23,749 nucleotides of DNA from Monoraphidium neglectum (lineage: Eukaryota; Chlorophyta; Chlorophyceae; Sphaeropleales; Selenastraceae): the NCBI RefSeq assembly GCF_000611645.1, contig NW_014013085.1:1-23749 (forward strand), in the 5' to 3' direction. Both the position numbers and the translations under genes were made by a program. The notes beneath the pieces are model-generated. The model ran no database searches and was not told where the DNA came from. It saw nothing but the letters and a program-made list of their open reading frames with translations. Below are positions 1 through 14,165 of this stretch, piece by piece (the stretch's first letter is position 1; each line of letters starts with the position of its first letter).

Positions 1-941
1 CGCGCCAGGCGCGGCGCCGCCGTCGGCCGCAGCGGGGGCCTCACCGCCGCCGGGCGCGCCCGGCTCGTCGTCCTCCCCCTCGGCGCGGACCCGCCGCACG
101 CGGGCCTCCCCGTTCAGGAAGGCCCGGCCCGGGTTGTCGTACGCGAGCCTGCTGCGCTCCCGCTCCAGCCGCGCCCGTCGCCGCTGCTCCTTGAGCGTCA
201 GCCCCGCGCCGTCGTCCCCTGAGAGCCGCTTGTCCGCCGCCGCCCCGCACTCCTCGTCCGCGCCGGCCGCCTCCAGCAGCGCCGCGATCGGCACACGCGA
301 GACCGCGCCCCGGGCGCGCCGCTTGGCAGGCGGCTCGCCGCGCGCGGCCGCATCGCCGCGGCCGCCGGCGTCCGGTGAGCGCAGCTGCTTGCGAGGGGGC
401 GCGGTGTCGAGGCCGCGCGCGCACAGGTGGGCGTCCACCAGTGCCCTGTGGCTTGTGCTAAGCAGCCCGAGGATGCCTGCGCTTGAGCGGGGTACACAGG
501 GAGCGGGCGATGCGGCCTGCAGCTGCTGTTGCTGCAGCAGGTGCGCCCGCTGCTGCTCCTGCCGCTGCAGGAGCAGCTCCCACACCCGCTGCTGCTTCTG
601 CTGCTCGTGGTGCAGCTGCTGCCGCCACTGCTGCTGCTGGTCAGGGTCCTGCTGCTGTAGGTGCTGCTGCAGCAGGCCCAGCAGGGTCTGCTGCTTCTGC
701 TGGAGGTGCTGCCGCAGGAGGAGCTGCTCTTGCAGGTGCTGCTGCTTCAGGCGCTGCTGCTGCTGCTGCTGCTCTTGGTGGTGGTGCTGGTGGCTGACCT
801 GCTGCTGCTGCTGCTGCTGTTGCTGCTGCTGTTGCTGCTGGTGCTGCGCTTGGCGCCGCCGGAAGAGCTGCTGTTGCTGCGCGATGAGGTGCTTCTGCTG
901 GGGTGACAGTGCCTGCAAATGGTGCGCTAACTGGTGATCGC

Positions 942-1000
<59 letters not shown>

Positions 1001-1025
1001 GCATGTTGCTCGTGTTGCTGCTGCG

Positions 1026-1057
<32 letters not shown>

Positions 1058-2038
1058 GCATGTTGCTCGTGTTGCTGCTGCGGTTGCTGCTGCTGCTGCT
1101 GCTGCTGCTGGCTGTGGTGGCCCTGCTGTGCGGACCCGCCTGCCAAACCCTTCACCCCGCCACCATGTTGCTCGGCGGGCCCCGCCCGCTGTTCGTCGCT
1201 GGGAGGCGCGGATGCTGGCGGTGGGGGCGTCGACGTCGCGCACGCTTGGCCCTGAGTCTGCTCCGACCGCTGCGACTCCGCGCTGTGCTCTTCCTTGGAC
1301 GGCAGCCTCCCCGCGCCCACCCCAGCCCCGGCGCCGGCCTGCTCAGCCACGAGCGCGTCTCGTGCAGCGCGCTCGGAAGGAGCATGGCGCTCCGGCGACA
1401 CGGCTGCCGCGGCCTCGCACAACACGCCGAGGGCCCCCAGGGCGGTCCCCTCGTCCCGAGCATGCGCCGCAGCGCGCACTGCGACGACGCCTGCCGGTGC
1501 GCACACTGCCGTGGAGCCAAGAATGCTCAGCCCCAGGCCGTCGCCGTCACATTGCTCCCCCAACAGCAATGGCGTACCCCCGAGTGTGGCGGTTGCAGCC
1601 GCCGCATCGATGTCCCGCGCCTGCCTGCAGGCTGTCACAGTGTCGCCGCCGCCATCCTGGTCAAACGCGGCGACGGCATCCAGGATGCTGAAGCGGCTGA
1701 CGCGAGGTCCTTGAGAAAGTGCAGCAGCAGCATGCGGGACTTGTGCGACGCCTGCGCGAATGGGTAAGGTGGGCATGAGGGGGCCATTGCAGTGGGGCGC
1801 CCACTTTGAACGAAGTGATAGCAAGACTGTGCGCTGGGCACACGTCAGCATGAGCAGGTGTTGCAGGATATGCACAATCCTGACAAATGCATGGCTATGT
1901 GCAGGGGGTAGGCAACAGCTGTTGGTGCGCCACCCCAAAGCATTGCATCGCATCGCTTCGCAGGCCATTGCACCCGTGCTCGCCGCCGCCGCCCTGCCCA
2001 CCGTCCCCATGCGCCCGCGGCTCACCTTGGCTGCCCAT
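1..2038 (-). CDS. Glutamine-rich, probably nuclear protein; 5' part of gene, open at left edge
   Basis: I do not recognise the family. One minus-strand frame is free of stops from about position 1750 down to base 1. In that frame the CTG/CAG repeats read as glutamine. My model has a tiny first exon, 2038-2026, starting at ATG 2038 in a strong context (GCCATGG) and reading MGSQ. The donor is CAAG|GTGAGC, the intron is 2025-1752, and exon 2 runs from 1751 to the edge with matching phase. This gives 588 residues without a stop. Residues ~6-215 are Ala/Gly-rich. Residues ~219-430 are dominated by Gln, His and Leu. A motif PPAKRRAR lies near 480 and a charged basic stretch with LKEQRRRARLERERSR near 525-540. 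The end is Gly/Pro/Ala-rich. Q-rich tracts with basic clusters are common in transcriptional regulators, but that role is inference. An upstream in-frame stop at 2104-2102 supports the start. A further donor-like GGTGAGG near position 47 could end this exon. Confidence 0.6.
943..999. repeat. Pure (CTG)19 trinucleotide repeat, read as 19 glutamines
   Basis: Nineteen uninterrupted CTG units on the plus strand (CAG in the sense strand of the Q-rich gene) encode residues ~256-274. There is not a single CAA interruption, unlike the neighbouring Q tracts at 799-840, where CAA codons break the repeat. Pure repeats of this kind are prone to slippage. Confidence 0.95.
1000..1110. repeat. 57-bp minisatellite, two tandem copies, inside the Q-rich gene
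   Basis: A unit that starts with cgc atg ttg ctc gtg ttg, followed by ctg ctg cgg ttg and a run of 8-9 ctg, occurs at 1000-1056 and again at 1057-1110. The second copy is one ctg shorter. In the gene (minus strand) each copy reads as a Q run, then a PQQ step and the core EQHA. The neighbouring (CTG)19 block is also 57 bp. Confidence 0.9.
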
Positions 2039-3224
2039 GGCAATGGCCCCGCTGGTGTCCTCGCCAGAATCAACCACTTGCCTCGTGTCCCTGATTGCCG
2101 GTCACGCCGATGAAATGGTGTTGTTCATCAGTCCCACTCCGACGAGACCCCGGCCATGGGGTTGCTGATAATATTTTCGAAAGCCTTTGTTGCAAAGAAG
2201 ATGTGAGCACGCAATTTCGGCCAGCAGGAACGCGGGTGGCTCTCGCGCAGCTGCAGACCAAGGCTTTTCCAGGCCGCCAAATCATGCGATAAATGTAACG
2301 ATCAATGTGATGATTTCAACCCACCTTTGCCCGCGGGGCACGGGAAGATCAGGCAAAAGTTGTTTATAGTTACGGTAGAAGACCCATTCACCACACAAGT
2401 TCTGAACAAAATGGCACCCAACCAGTGGGAAAGCCCAGCTGTGAAGCAGAGTAGCGTTCAAACTTGTTTGGCGCGGAGTACGGTGACCTCGCCGTACAGC
2501 TAGGACTGATCATGTTGCAGGAAGGACACGTATTTTACAACGTAGGGAACACCACTAGGCTGCGTCATCCACCGTCATGGCCAGGCCTGGTCATGGCCAT
2601 TCCGGCGCAACCTCCCCACCGATGCTTTGTGATGATCAACATGCCCTGAGTGCACAAACTGTTGGCAGTCAGCGTAATCCAATAGCTATTTAGTATAGAA
2701 GAATACATCACTGGCTTGAGGGTCGTAGTCGCCAACCACCAGGGGTTGAGGATGAGCTCTAGCTGGAACGCATACCGAGGCAGCGATGAGTGTGTTTGAA
2801 ACCGCACCAGCATTGGCAAGCCAGAGATGGTGAGGCAAGATACTTGTACATGACACTGTAGGTCTGGCCACCATTGCAGAGCTGTACAACACTAACCCCA
2901 ATTGCCCCAAAGAATATGAGAGCTGTTACCAAAGATTGACAATATCATTGGTAGAAAGGGGACGCCCACTGTTGGGGCGCCGGGCTTGGCAAGGCAGCTT
3001 GTGTTCCGCTCACAGGCATCAAAAAATTGCAGCAGCCCTCGAGAACAAAATTGAGACAGGCAGAGCCAGGTAGCAAGGCGCGCGATGCGGACCAAATGAC
3101 GCCGCATCAGGCGTACAGCAGCATCACTTGCGAGGCCCGCCCCACCAGGCGCAAGTCAATTCGGCGCCAGGGGCAGGGCCACGGGGGGCACCACAGGGGC
3201 CCCGGATACACAGGACGTTCGCAT
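2039..3224. other. Intergenic: HSP70 3' UTR and upstream region of the Q-rich gene
   Basis: I see no convincing gene here. Open frames are short and overlap on several strands, and the DNA is less GC-rich than the flanking exons. Both neighbours are on the minus strand, so the right part should be the HSP70 3' UTR and the left part the promoter of the Q-rich gene. A 10-bp perfect palindrome (CCAGGCCTGG) lies at 2581-2590, flanked on both sides by a direct repeat TCATGG. Confidence 0.6.
2535..2539 (-). terminator. Possible polyadenylation signal TGTAA for HSP70
   Basis: TGTAA, the usual chlorophyte polyadenylation signal, reads on the minus strand here, about 690 nt after the HSP70 stop. I found no closer TGTAA on that strand. 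A 3' UTR of this length is normal for green algae. The assignment rests on motif and position only. Confidence 0.35.
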
Positions 3225-7760
<4,536 letters not shown>

Positions 7761-7901
7761 TGCTGCTGCTGGCCAAAGCTACGCCGCTGGTAGAGAGCTG
7801 TTCGCTGATAAGACGTGAGATTTTTGAACACAGCTGAAAGGTAAACAAATTACGTGAGCGAGCAACAAAGAAGAGCGGGTAAAAAGAGCCGGGCAGTCGA
7901 G

Positions 7902-7909
7902 TTCTGGAA
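7902..7909 (-). promoter_or_regulatory. Candidate heat-shock element (two-unit dyad) upstream of HSP70
   Basis: TTCTGGAA is a perfect inverted pair of nTTCn/nGAAn units, 142 bp upstream of the HSP70 ATG. The next 5-bp unit on either side does not match, so it is a minimal element where strong ones have three or more units. A CCAAT box on the minus strand (7969-7965) lies about 55 bp further upstream. Confidence 0.35.
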
Positions 7910-7964
7910 GGCACGACTGCTCTCTGGTCTCTTCATGCACCCACCCTCGCACCACACACAATTT

Positions 7965-7969
7965 ATTGG
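7965..7969 (-). promoter_or_regulatory. Candidate CCAAT box followed by AAATT, HSP70 promoter
   Basis: The minus strand reads CCAATAAAT here, about 205 bp upstream of the HSP70 start codon and upstream of the heat-shock dyad. It could be a CCAAT box or a weak TATA-like element. No transcription start is visible from the sequence, so this is positional inference. Confidence 0.2.
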
Positions 7970-8753
7970 TGGTTGCCGTTCTCCAGTTCCATGCTGCTAT
8001 CTGTGCTGTTCATGCGCGTGTTGTGCGTGCGTGTGCGTGTGCTGGGCGCGCTGCCTCAGGTGCCCGCAGCGATGGTGGGACCCACCACGGCGCCACGATG
8101 CAGGCCGCACATGGACAGACCCAGATGATGCGACCAAGGGTGTTTTGTGTGTGCGTCCTGCACAGGCCAAGATTGTGGCTGCACTGGGCATGCAAGTGCA
8201 GGAGGGCGGCTGATGTCATGATTGATGAGCAATGCGCTGACAGTTGACACGACAACACGCTTTGCAACAACATGCTTTGCAATAGCAGAGGTGTTTTACT
8301 CCGTTCAGTGCTAATGGTGACCTTTCGAGCGCAGCAGCCACACGAGACAGTGGCACTGGGTGCAGCAGAGCTCAGGCAGGCGCGGTAAAGCAGCCGCTGA
8401 TAAGGAAGCCTCAGGGTCGATATCACGACAGCCGCAGTGAGCACGGCGGGACGAGGCGACGCAAGGTCCCTTTGTTGTTGACCAGTCAAACTTCTGTTTG
8501 CAAACTCAGATATGTCAAGCTCATAGATGATTCGCATGAACACTCGAAAACTGATTGAAATGCATGTGCCACACACCCAGCGAGTGGCAGGACTGCGAAA
8601 TTGTCTGTACATCTTCAATGCGTGCTGAGTTCAGGTCAACAATTTGTGGCAGAGAGACAAACCAGTCGGGCCCACTGCGAGGGCCGAGAGGTTGGTCTCT
8701 CTGTCCCAGACCATGGGGCCGTCCATCACGTTTGCAAACAAGCCGCTCTCTCG

Positions 8754-9404
8754 TCAGCCGCCCCCGCGCTGCCGCCGCGCATCACGCTCCCGCAGCCGCT
8801 GGTCAAACTCCGCCAGCTCCCGCGCCTGGATCTCCTCCACAATCTCGTCGCTGCGCGTCTTCTGCAGCGCCTCTGGCTCTCTGTCCCGGCCCTTCTCCAC
8901 CAGCTCGTCCCAGCCGCGCCCGCCGCCAGGCGGCAGCTCCCCACGACGCGCCGCCCCGGGGCCGACCAGCGCGGCGGCGGCGGCGCGTGAGGCAGTGGCG
9001 ATGGTCTTGAGGATGCTGAAGGGCGCGAGGGCGCGCGCGACAGTGGACTGGGTCTCAGGCTCCGTGGCCGCAATGCGCTCGGCCTGTTGTGGAATGATGA
9101 CAACACGCATGTTGTTGGATCGCGAGAAAAAGGGAGGGTGGTCAGGATGCGGGGCGTCGGGCAGTTGTGCAGAAGGACTCTCAAAGCCAAAAGATGCCTG
9201 GTGGGGTAAGGAAGCGTGAGAGCACGCGCGAACACGTGTGCTTTGCCGGCACCGACAAAACACACAACTTACACGCATACATGTATATACAATGTTGGGC
9301 ATTCATCACACCCAAGCAAACACACACACGCGCGCGCGCGCGTGCGCGTGCACGCACGCATGCACGCACGCACGCACGCACGTACGTACGCGCACACACA
9401 GACG

Positions 9405-9436
<32 letters not shown>

Positions 9437-10409
9437 AACTACTCTAGTGTGGATGTGTCAACACACACCATAAGAATGCATACATGAGTGCATGGATGCA
9501 TGCAGATACCCAGCATGTGATACGTTAATGTTGTAAAAGATGTCTCCGCTGTTTGCTGTGATTCTGCCACAACGCAGCAAAAAGCGGCGGCCAACACACC
9601 CCGCTCACCTGCACGTGCGCCGCGCCAACAGCCAGCATGGTGATTGAAAATCCATCGATGTCAAAGCCACTGTGCAGGAGGGGCACCGCGTAGAGCGCCG
9701 CGAACGCATAGTAGACACGCGCCCGCTCCTCATCCTCCAGTGCGGCCAGCACCCAGGACTGATTTGGAGGCGAGGGGGTGAACGACGCAGCGCAGGCAGC
9801 GGGGCGAAAACGAGCCAAGTGAGGTGCCGGCAAGAGGCGCAGACAGGCGGCAGAGCTCATCCTTTGTCGCATGTTCCCACCAGCCGCCTTCACTCATGCT
9901 CCCTGCGCTGCATGCCTGCCACCCGCAGGTCGTGGCGCTGCACAGGTTGCACGCCAACAGGAAAATGGAACGCCCCTTTCCCCCGCCCTTTTGCAAGCGG
10001 ATGAACCCGCGCGCTGCACTTGATCCCAAATATGAGCGTGAAGGTGACAACGCCATCGCAGCGTCCGTGCGCTCACCATCCAGTTGAACAGGGGCAGGCA
10101 GCTGATGCCGCCCATAAGGCCCCACTTGAAACTGTTGTCCTGCTCCTCCTTCACCTTGGCCTTGGGCCGCGGGTCGGCAAAGATTGCCAGGAGAGTGACT
10201 CCCACCCCGACCGCTACGGCTCCCGTCGTGACGAGCGTGTCCAGAGTGGCTCGCAAGTCAGCAACCGCGTGCATTGCTCGGCGCCGACGCGGCCGCTGCC
10301 CTCGGAAGGGTGGCTTTGCGGTCTGAAGAGCGCGCGTAGCTGCGGCAGCGCGACGCGGAGCAGCTGGCAGCTGGGTCCCAAAAGTTTGCGATGCCAGACG
10401 GCTGTGCAT
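8754..10409 (-). CDS. Predicted plastid-targeted multi-pass membrane protein, function unknown
   Basis: I do not recognise the family. Three exons in phase 0 join cleanly: 10409-10077, 9758-9609 and 9083-8754, with introns 10076-9759 and 9608-9084 (GT-AG), giving 270 aa. Residues 1-45 are rich in Arg, Ala, Ser and Thr with almost no acid and end in a run of arginines (RRRR), like a chloroplast transit peptide. Hydrophobic segments lie at ~57-78 (LVTTGAVAVGVGVTLLAIFA), ~95-117 (across the first exon junction), ~126-143 and ~147-160. The C-terminal ~110 residues are charged, end in an Arg/Glu-rich helix with ELAEFDQRLRERDARRQR, and probably face an aqueous side. The gene is upstream of and co-directional with the plastid HSP70, but 993 bp separate them, so separate transcription is likely. 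It is head-to-head with MYB-A. A conserved plastid protein of unknown function is the best guess. Confidence 0.75.
9320..9431. repeat. Compound CA/CG/CACG microsatellite in an intron
   Basis: About 110 bp of almost perfectly alternating purine-pyrimidine sequence: (CA)n, then (CG)n, (CACG)n including a short ACGTACGT, and (CA)n again. It lies inside intron 2 (9608-9084) of the membrane-protein gene. In the transcript it becomes a UG/CG-rich stretch. Such tracts can adopt Z-DNA and change length quickly. Confidence 0.95.
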
Positions 10410-11378
10410 CAGCCTTGCTTTCCAATTGTCGTGGAAGTAGTGTTGAGACGCGATTTCGATCTTGAAAGCTTGCGAAACTTGTGAAGCGCGGAGCGTCGCT
10501 GTGAAATAGGTACAGTATCACGTAAGATTCAAGAGTTGAATGCGCCATCCATGCGCCTCTGCTGTCTGGTCTCTTGGCGCCACAGCCGTTTCGCACTTCC
10601 GCAGCAACCAGTGCGTCATGTGTCCAGTGCTCGCACAGCATGCTGTGGAAACCCTCTCCCGCGCCCTTTGTGACACATTCATCATGCCGCCTTGAGCGAA
10701 TGCACCACCAACTTTGTGCATCCAAGCACTTCGGCATCCACATTGACGGGGATGCAGACAGCCAATCCCCAGGGCGCCGGCGTGTCCGCGAGTAACCCCT
10801 TGTTTATGCTAAAATGCAGGACGACGCATCAACACACAGGCGCAGCTGGCGTATATGTAGGGGCACCTTGGCAAGCACCTGCTCGAATCACCTGAGCAGC
10901 TGTCATGTGTGTCAGCACTGGTGTCGTCCAACGTCATACAGTAGCCTGCAGCTGTTTGGATTTCTTATTCGCCATGGATGAAACTCTCCTGTTCAACACA
11001 GCATCCAACGCCCAAAGGCGCGCACTGCTGCCCCTTAATCTCTGTAGGCAGGCTTGCATACTTCATGCTGGTTCAATCCTACTAATTGCGGGCCTCACGT
11101 AGCGTTTGCTGTTTGGCTGAGCGTCTGCGACCCAAACAAAATGTTGTGGCGCGATACTCTTGCGTAAATTCCTAACGCAATTGCAGGCCTCAGGAACCAG
11201 TACCCTGCATTCCCGTCTGCAGCGGCGCTGATGTCCAAGGCGCACATCGAGGGTTACCATTGACTCAAGCCGTGTCACTCCGCCATCCAAAGTGTTACGC
11301 TCCAGGGCGTGGATGTCATTCTCATAGTTGTGATCCATTACATAAGCACATGACCAAGTGCCGGGCTTCCGGCTACCG
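10410..11378. promoter_or_regulatory. Head-to-head intergenic region between the membrane-protein gene and MYB-A
   Basis: The two start codons (10409 minus, 11379 plus) point away from each other, so this ~970 bp must hold both promoters and 5' UTRs. I see no exon that I can defend. A weak TATA-like TATATG lies at 10852, but it is over 500 bp from the MYB-A ATG. No specific operator is assigned. Confidence 0.5.
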
Positions 11379-14130
11379 ATGGCGGAGAAGGACCGGCGAC
11401 AGGGGGCCTGGACGTCGAAGGCAAGTAACAGGGCTCGTAGTAAAATTTCACAGAAATGGGGATGGCAGTGGGGCCCAGCTGCTGCCGCCAGACGCGGCTG
11501 CGACGCGCGGCCCAGCGCCACATTATTGCAGTGCGGCGCGTCACCTCCCCCAGGAAGACACCCTGCTATGCCAGCTAGTGAGGGAGCTGGGCACCAGGTC
11601 ATGGACGGCGGTCGAGAAGCGTTTTGGTGGATCGAGATCCGGCAAAAGCTGCCGCTTGCGGTGCGCGCGCGCGCGATCATGCTCTTGCGGCACGCGGCGC
11701 GACAGCTTTTTGTCAAGCAGCCAATTGCATGGCCCCCATTCTCAAACCCAGTTCACACAACCCGTCCCAGTATTGTCACGTTTCTCAGCTCTGTATGGCG
11801 CCCTCCGAGGCCGGACGGGCGCGACGCCGCCGGCTGAGGCAGACGCTGAGCTCAGGGACACTTTGAAGGTCACACATTTCCGGCCGTGATCCAGCTGGCA
11901 CGTGCTCGAGCGCTCGCTGCCGATGATCCCCCCCCATTGCGCTGCGCCCCCTGGTGTTCGTTCAGGTGGACCAACCAGCTTGACCCCAAGCTCAACAAGG
12001 GGTGCTTCAGCGAATGGGAACAGGCTGTGATCGTGGCGGTGCGTGCTCGGCGGGCCGCCAAACGCTCGTGAAGAGAAGGGGGCAAGCAAGTGGCGGGAGA
12101 TCGTAGCCTTATGAGCGCCGTCGACCTACAAGCCGCCTGGGCCACCTTAGACACAGCCGTTTCGGGACACAGCGTGGCGCTTCATGAGCCTGAATACTTG
12201 TGTCGTCTTTTCGCTCCCCCGTAGCGGCTGCAGAGCACGGCCTGCTCACTGCCCTTGGGCCCGCCTCAGATGACGCTTGTTGCGGTGCTCCTGGGCGACA
12301 TCACTGACCCACAAAAAATCTCTTTCCAGCCCTCTACCTGTCCCCAAAAAATTACCTTGTCAATTGCGAGCCGCCTCCCCCATTTAAGAATGCTTTTCTT
12401 CCGGCCCAACCCACCCCCAGGCCCAAGCCCAGGAGTGCTACACCAACAGGTGGGCCGCCATCGCGCGGCTGCTGGAGCGCCGCACCGACAACGCGGTCAA
12501 GAACCACTGGCACGCCACACTCAAGCGCAAGGCGCTCGCGGGGACGCTGCAGAACAGGTGAGCAGTTGGTGGTTGTGGTCAGAGGGGAATGAGAGTGGGG
12601 GCGAATGCACGTGTGCATGCTTGCGTGCGTGCGTCGATGTGTGTGCGCGTATGTGCGTGTGCATGCGTGCGTGTGCATGTGCGTGTGCATGTGTGTGCGC
12701 GCGTGCGTCTGTGTGTGTGTGTGTGCATGTGCTTGTGCGTCTGTGTTTTGCGCGTGCTGCCTACTGGTGCTGCACAGGGGTTATGTCAATGCACAGCAGG
12801 ACACCCATGATCCAACGAGTCGACCAGGCGAAGCACAGCAGCTGGAGCCTGCATCGCCGCCCAGCTACCCAGCCTGCCTGCCCTGTGGTTGATGCAGGGG
12901 CTTTAGGCTTTGCAACCTGCCTTGATGACATTCCGGCACTCCTCCGCGACACCCCACGCCCTCAACCCCCAAGGTTTATCGAGCAAGGCGCGACCCTGGA
13001 GTGGCTGCTGGCCAACAGGGAGCCTGAGGGCGTACGAGACACCGCAGCCGCCGCCGTCCGCCGCAGCCACAAGGTGCGCGTTTGGAGGAGGCTGTGCGCC
13101 CAGGCGCTGCTCTGAACGGGCTTTGCAGGCAGGCTGCTTGCAGCGTGCCGCAAGCACCAGTGCTCGTTTTCCATATGCGTCGGGCTTGAACGAGTGCAAA
13201 CAAACACATGGCTCAGGGGTGTCTGCCCTTTGACGCCCACTTAACGCAGGCAAACGACAGCGCCTACACTCCCGGTGTCGCCGGAGGCCGCGTGTCCAAG
13301 CGGCCAGGGCTGCGGCGCTCCGCCCCTGAGGACGCCTCTACTGGGGCGCCCCCACCCGCCCCAGCCGGCGCCGCGGCCGAGGAGGGGGCGCCGGTGACGG
13401 CCCCTCGGCGGCCGCGCGGCGACGACAGCAGTGAACTGGACTCTGGCGGCACACGCGCAGCGCGCAGCGAGGATTCGCCGCCGCGGCGCACCAGGCGCCG
13501 GCATCTCCAAGCAGGCGTTGAGGGAGCGCAATTGGAACGACAGGAGGGGGAGGAGGAGGAGGGGGAGGAGGATCAGCAGGGCGAGGCCGCAGCATCTGGC
13601 GGAAGCAGCTGCGGCGGCAGCAGCTTTGGCTTGGAGGAGCACGAGCATTTGGCAGGGAGCGGATGCCGGGAATCTCGGCTGCGCCCGCCCTTGCCGGTGG
13701 TAGCACAGCCCGCAGACCCCGAGCGGGCAGGCGGGGCAGCGGCGGGGGCGCCGCAGCCTGCACCGAGCGGCGGCGGCGGCGACGGCGGCGGCGAAGGCGG
13801 CGGTAGTGGCCACCTCAGCAGCTTGTCGCCGGCCACCCATATTACGCAGCTGGCCGTGCGCGAGGGCGCGAACTCCCCGCCGCTGCTGCTCGGGGTTCCC
13901 ATAGCGGACAGCCACTCCCCGGCATCACTTTCCACAGCCGAGGCCTGCAGCCTTCCAGGCACCGCGCTGGCCGCTGCTGCGCCCTGGGCACAAGCCTCAG
14001 GTTGGGCCGCATGCTCAAGCGGCATGGGCGCTGGTGGTTTTGCGGGGCCCCCTCCTCCAGCCTTGCTGTCGCCGCGTCCGCCCATGACGCCGGGGGCGTC
14101 AGCCTTCGCACAGGCACAGCAACAGCAGCA

Positions 14131-14165
<35 letters not shown>

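Larger units (their letters stand above)
7761..8753. other. Intergenic: HSP70 promoter/5' UTR and 3' UTR of the membrane-protein gene
   Basis: Both flanking genes read on the minus strand, so the left part should hold the HSP70 promoter and 5' UTR and the right part the 3' UTR of the gene ending at 8754. I see no protein-coding exon. No TGTAA (minus strand) was found for the upstream gene. A TG-rich stretch lies near 8018-8042. Confidence 0.6.

Noticed and set aside
134..1767. Long plus-strand frames of poly-Leu, poly-Cys and poly-Ala, and a minus poly-Ala frame, over the CTG repeats
   Set aside because: These are other readings of the same CTG/CAG repeats. The minus glutamine frame is open far beyond the repeat into protein-like sequence; the others are not.
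9300..9440. CRISPR-like or minisatellite array
   Set aside because: Simple di- and tetranucleotide repeats without spacers; no repeat-spacer structure anywhere in the window.
11063..11716. Minus-strand 217-codon frame across the MYB-A first exons
   Set aside because: Antisense to exons that clearly encode MYB R2; no motif of its own.
13208..13249. ATG at 13208 as an independent start for the long MYB-A tail
   Set aside because: It lies in intron 5; acceptor CAG at 13247-13249 joins exon 5 in frame, so the tail belongs to the MYB gene.
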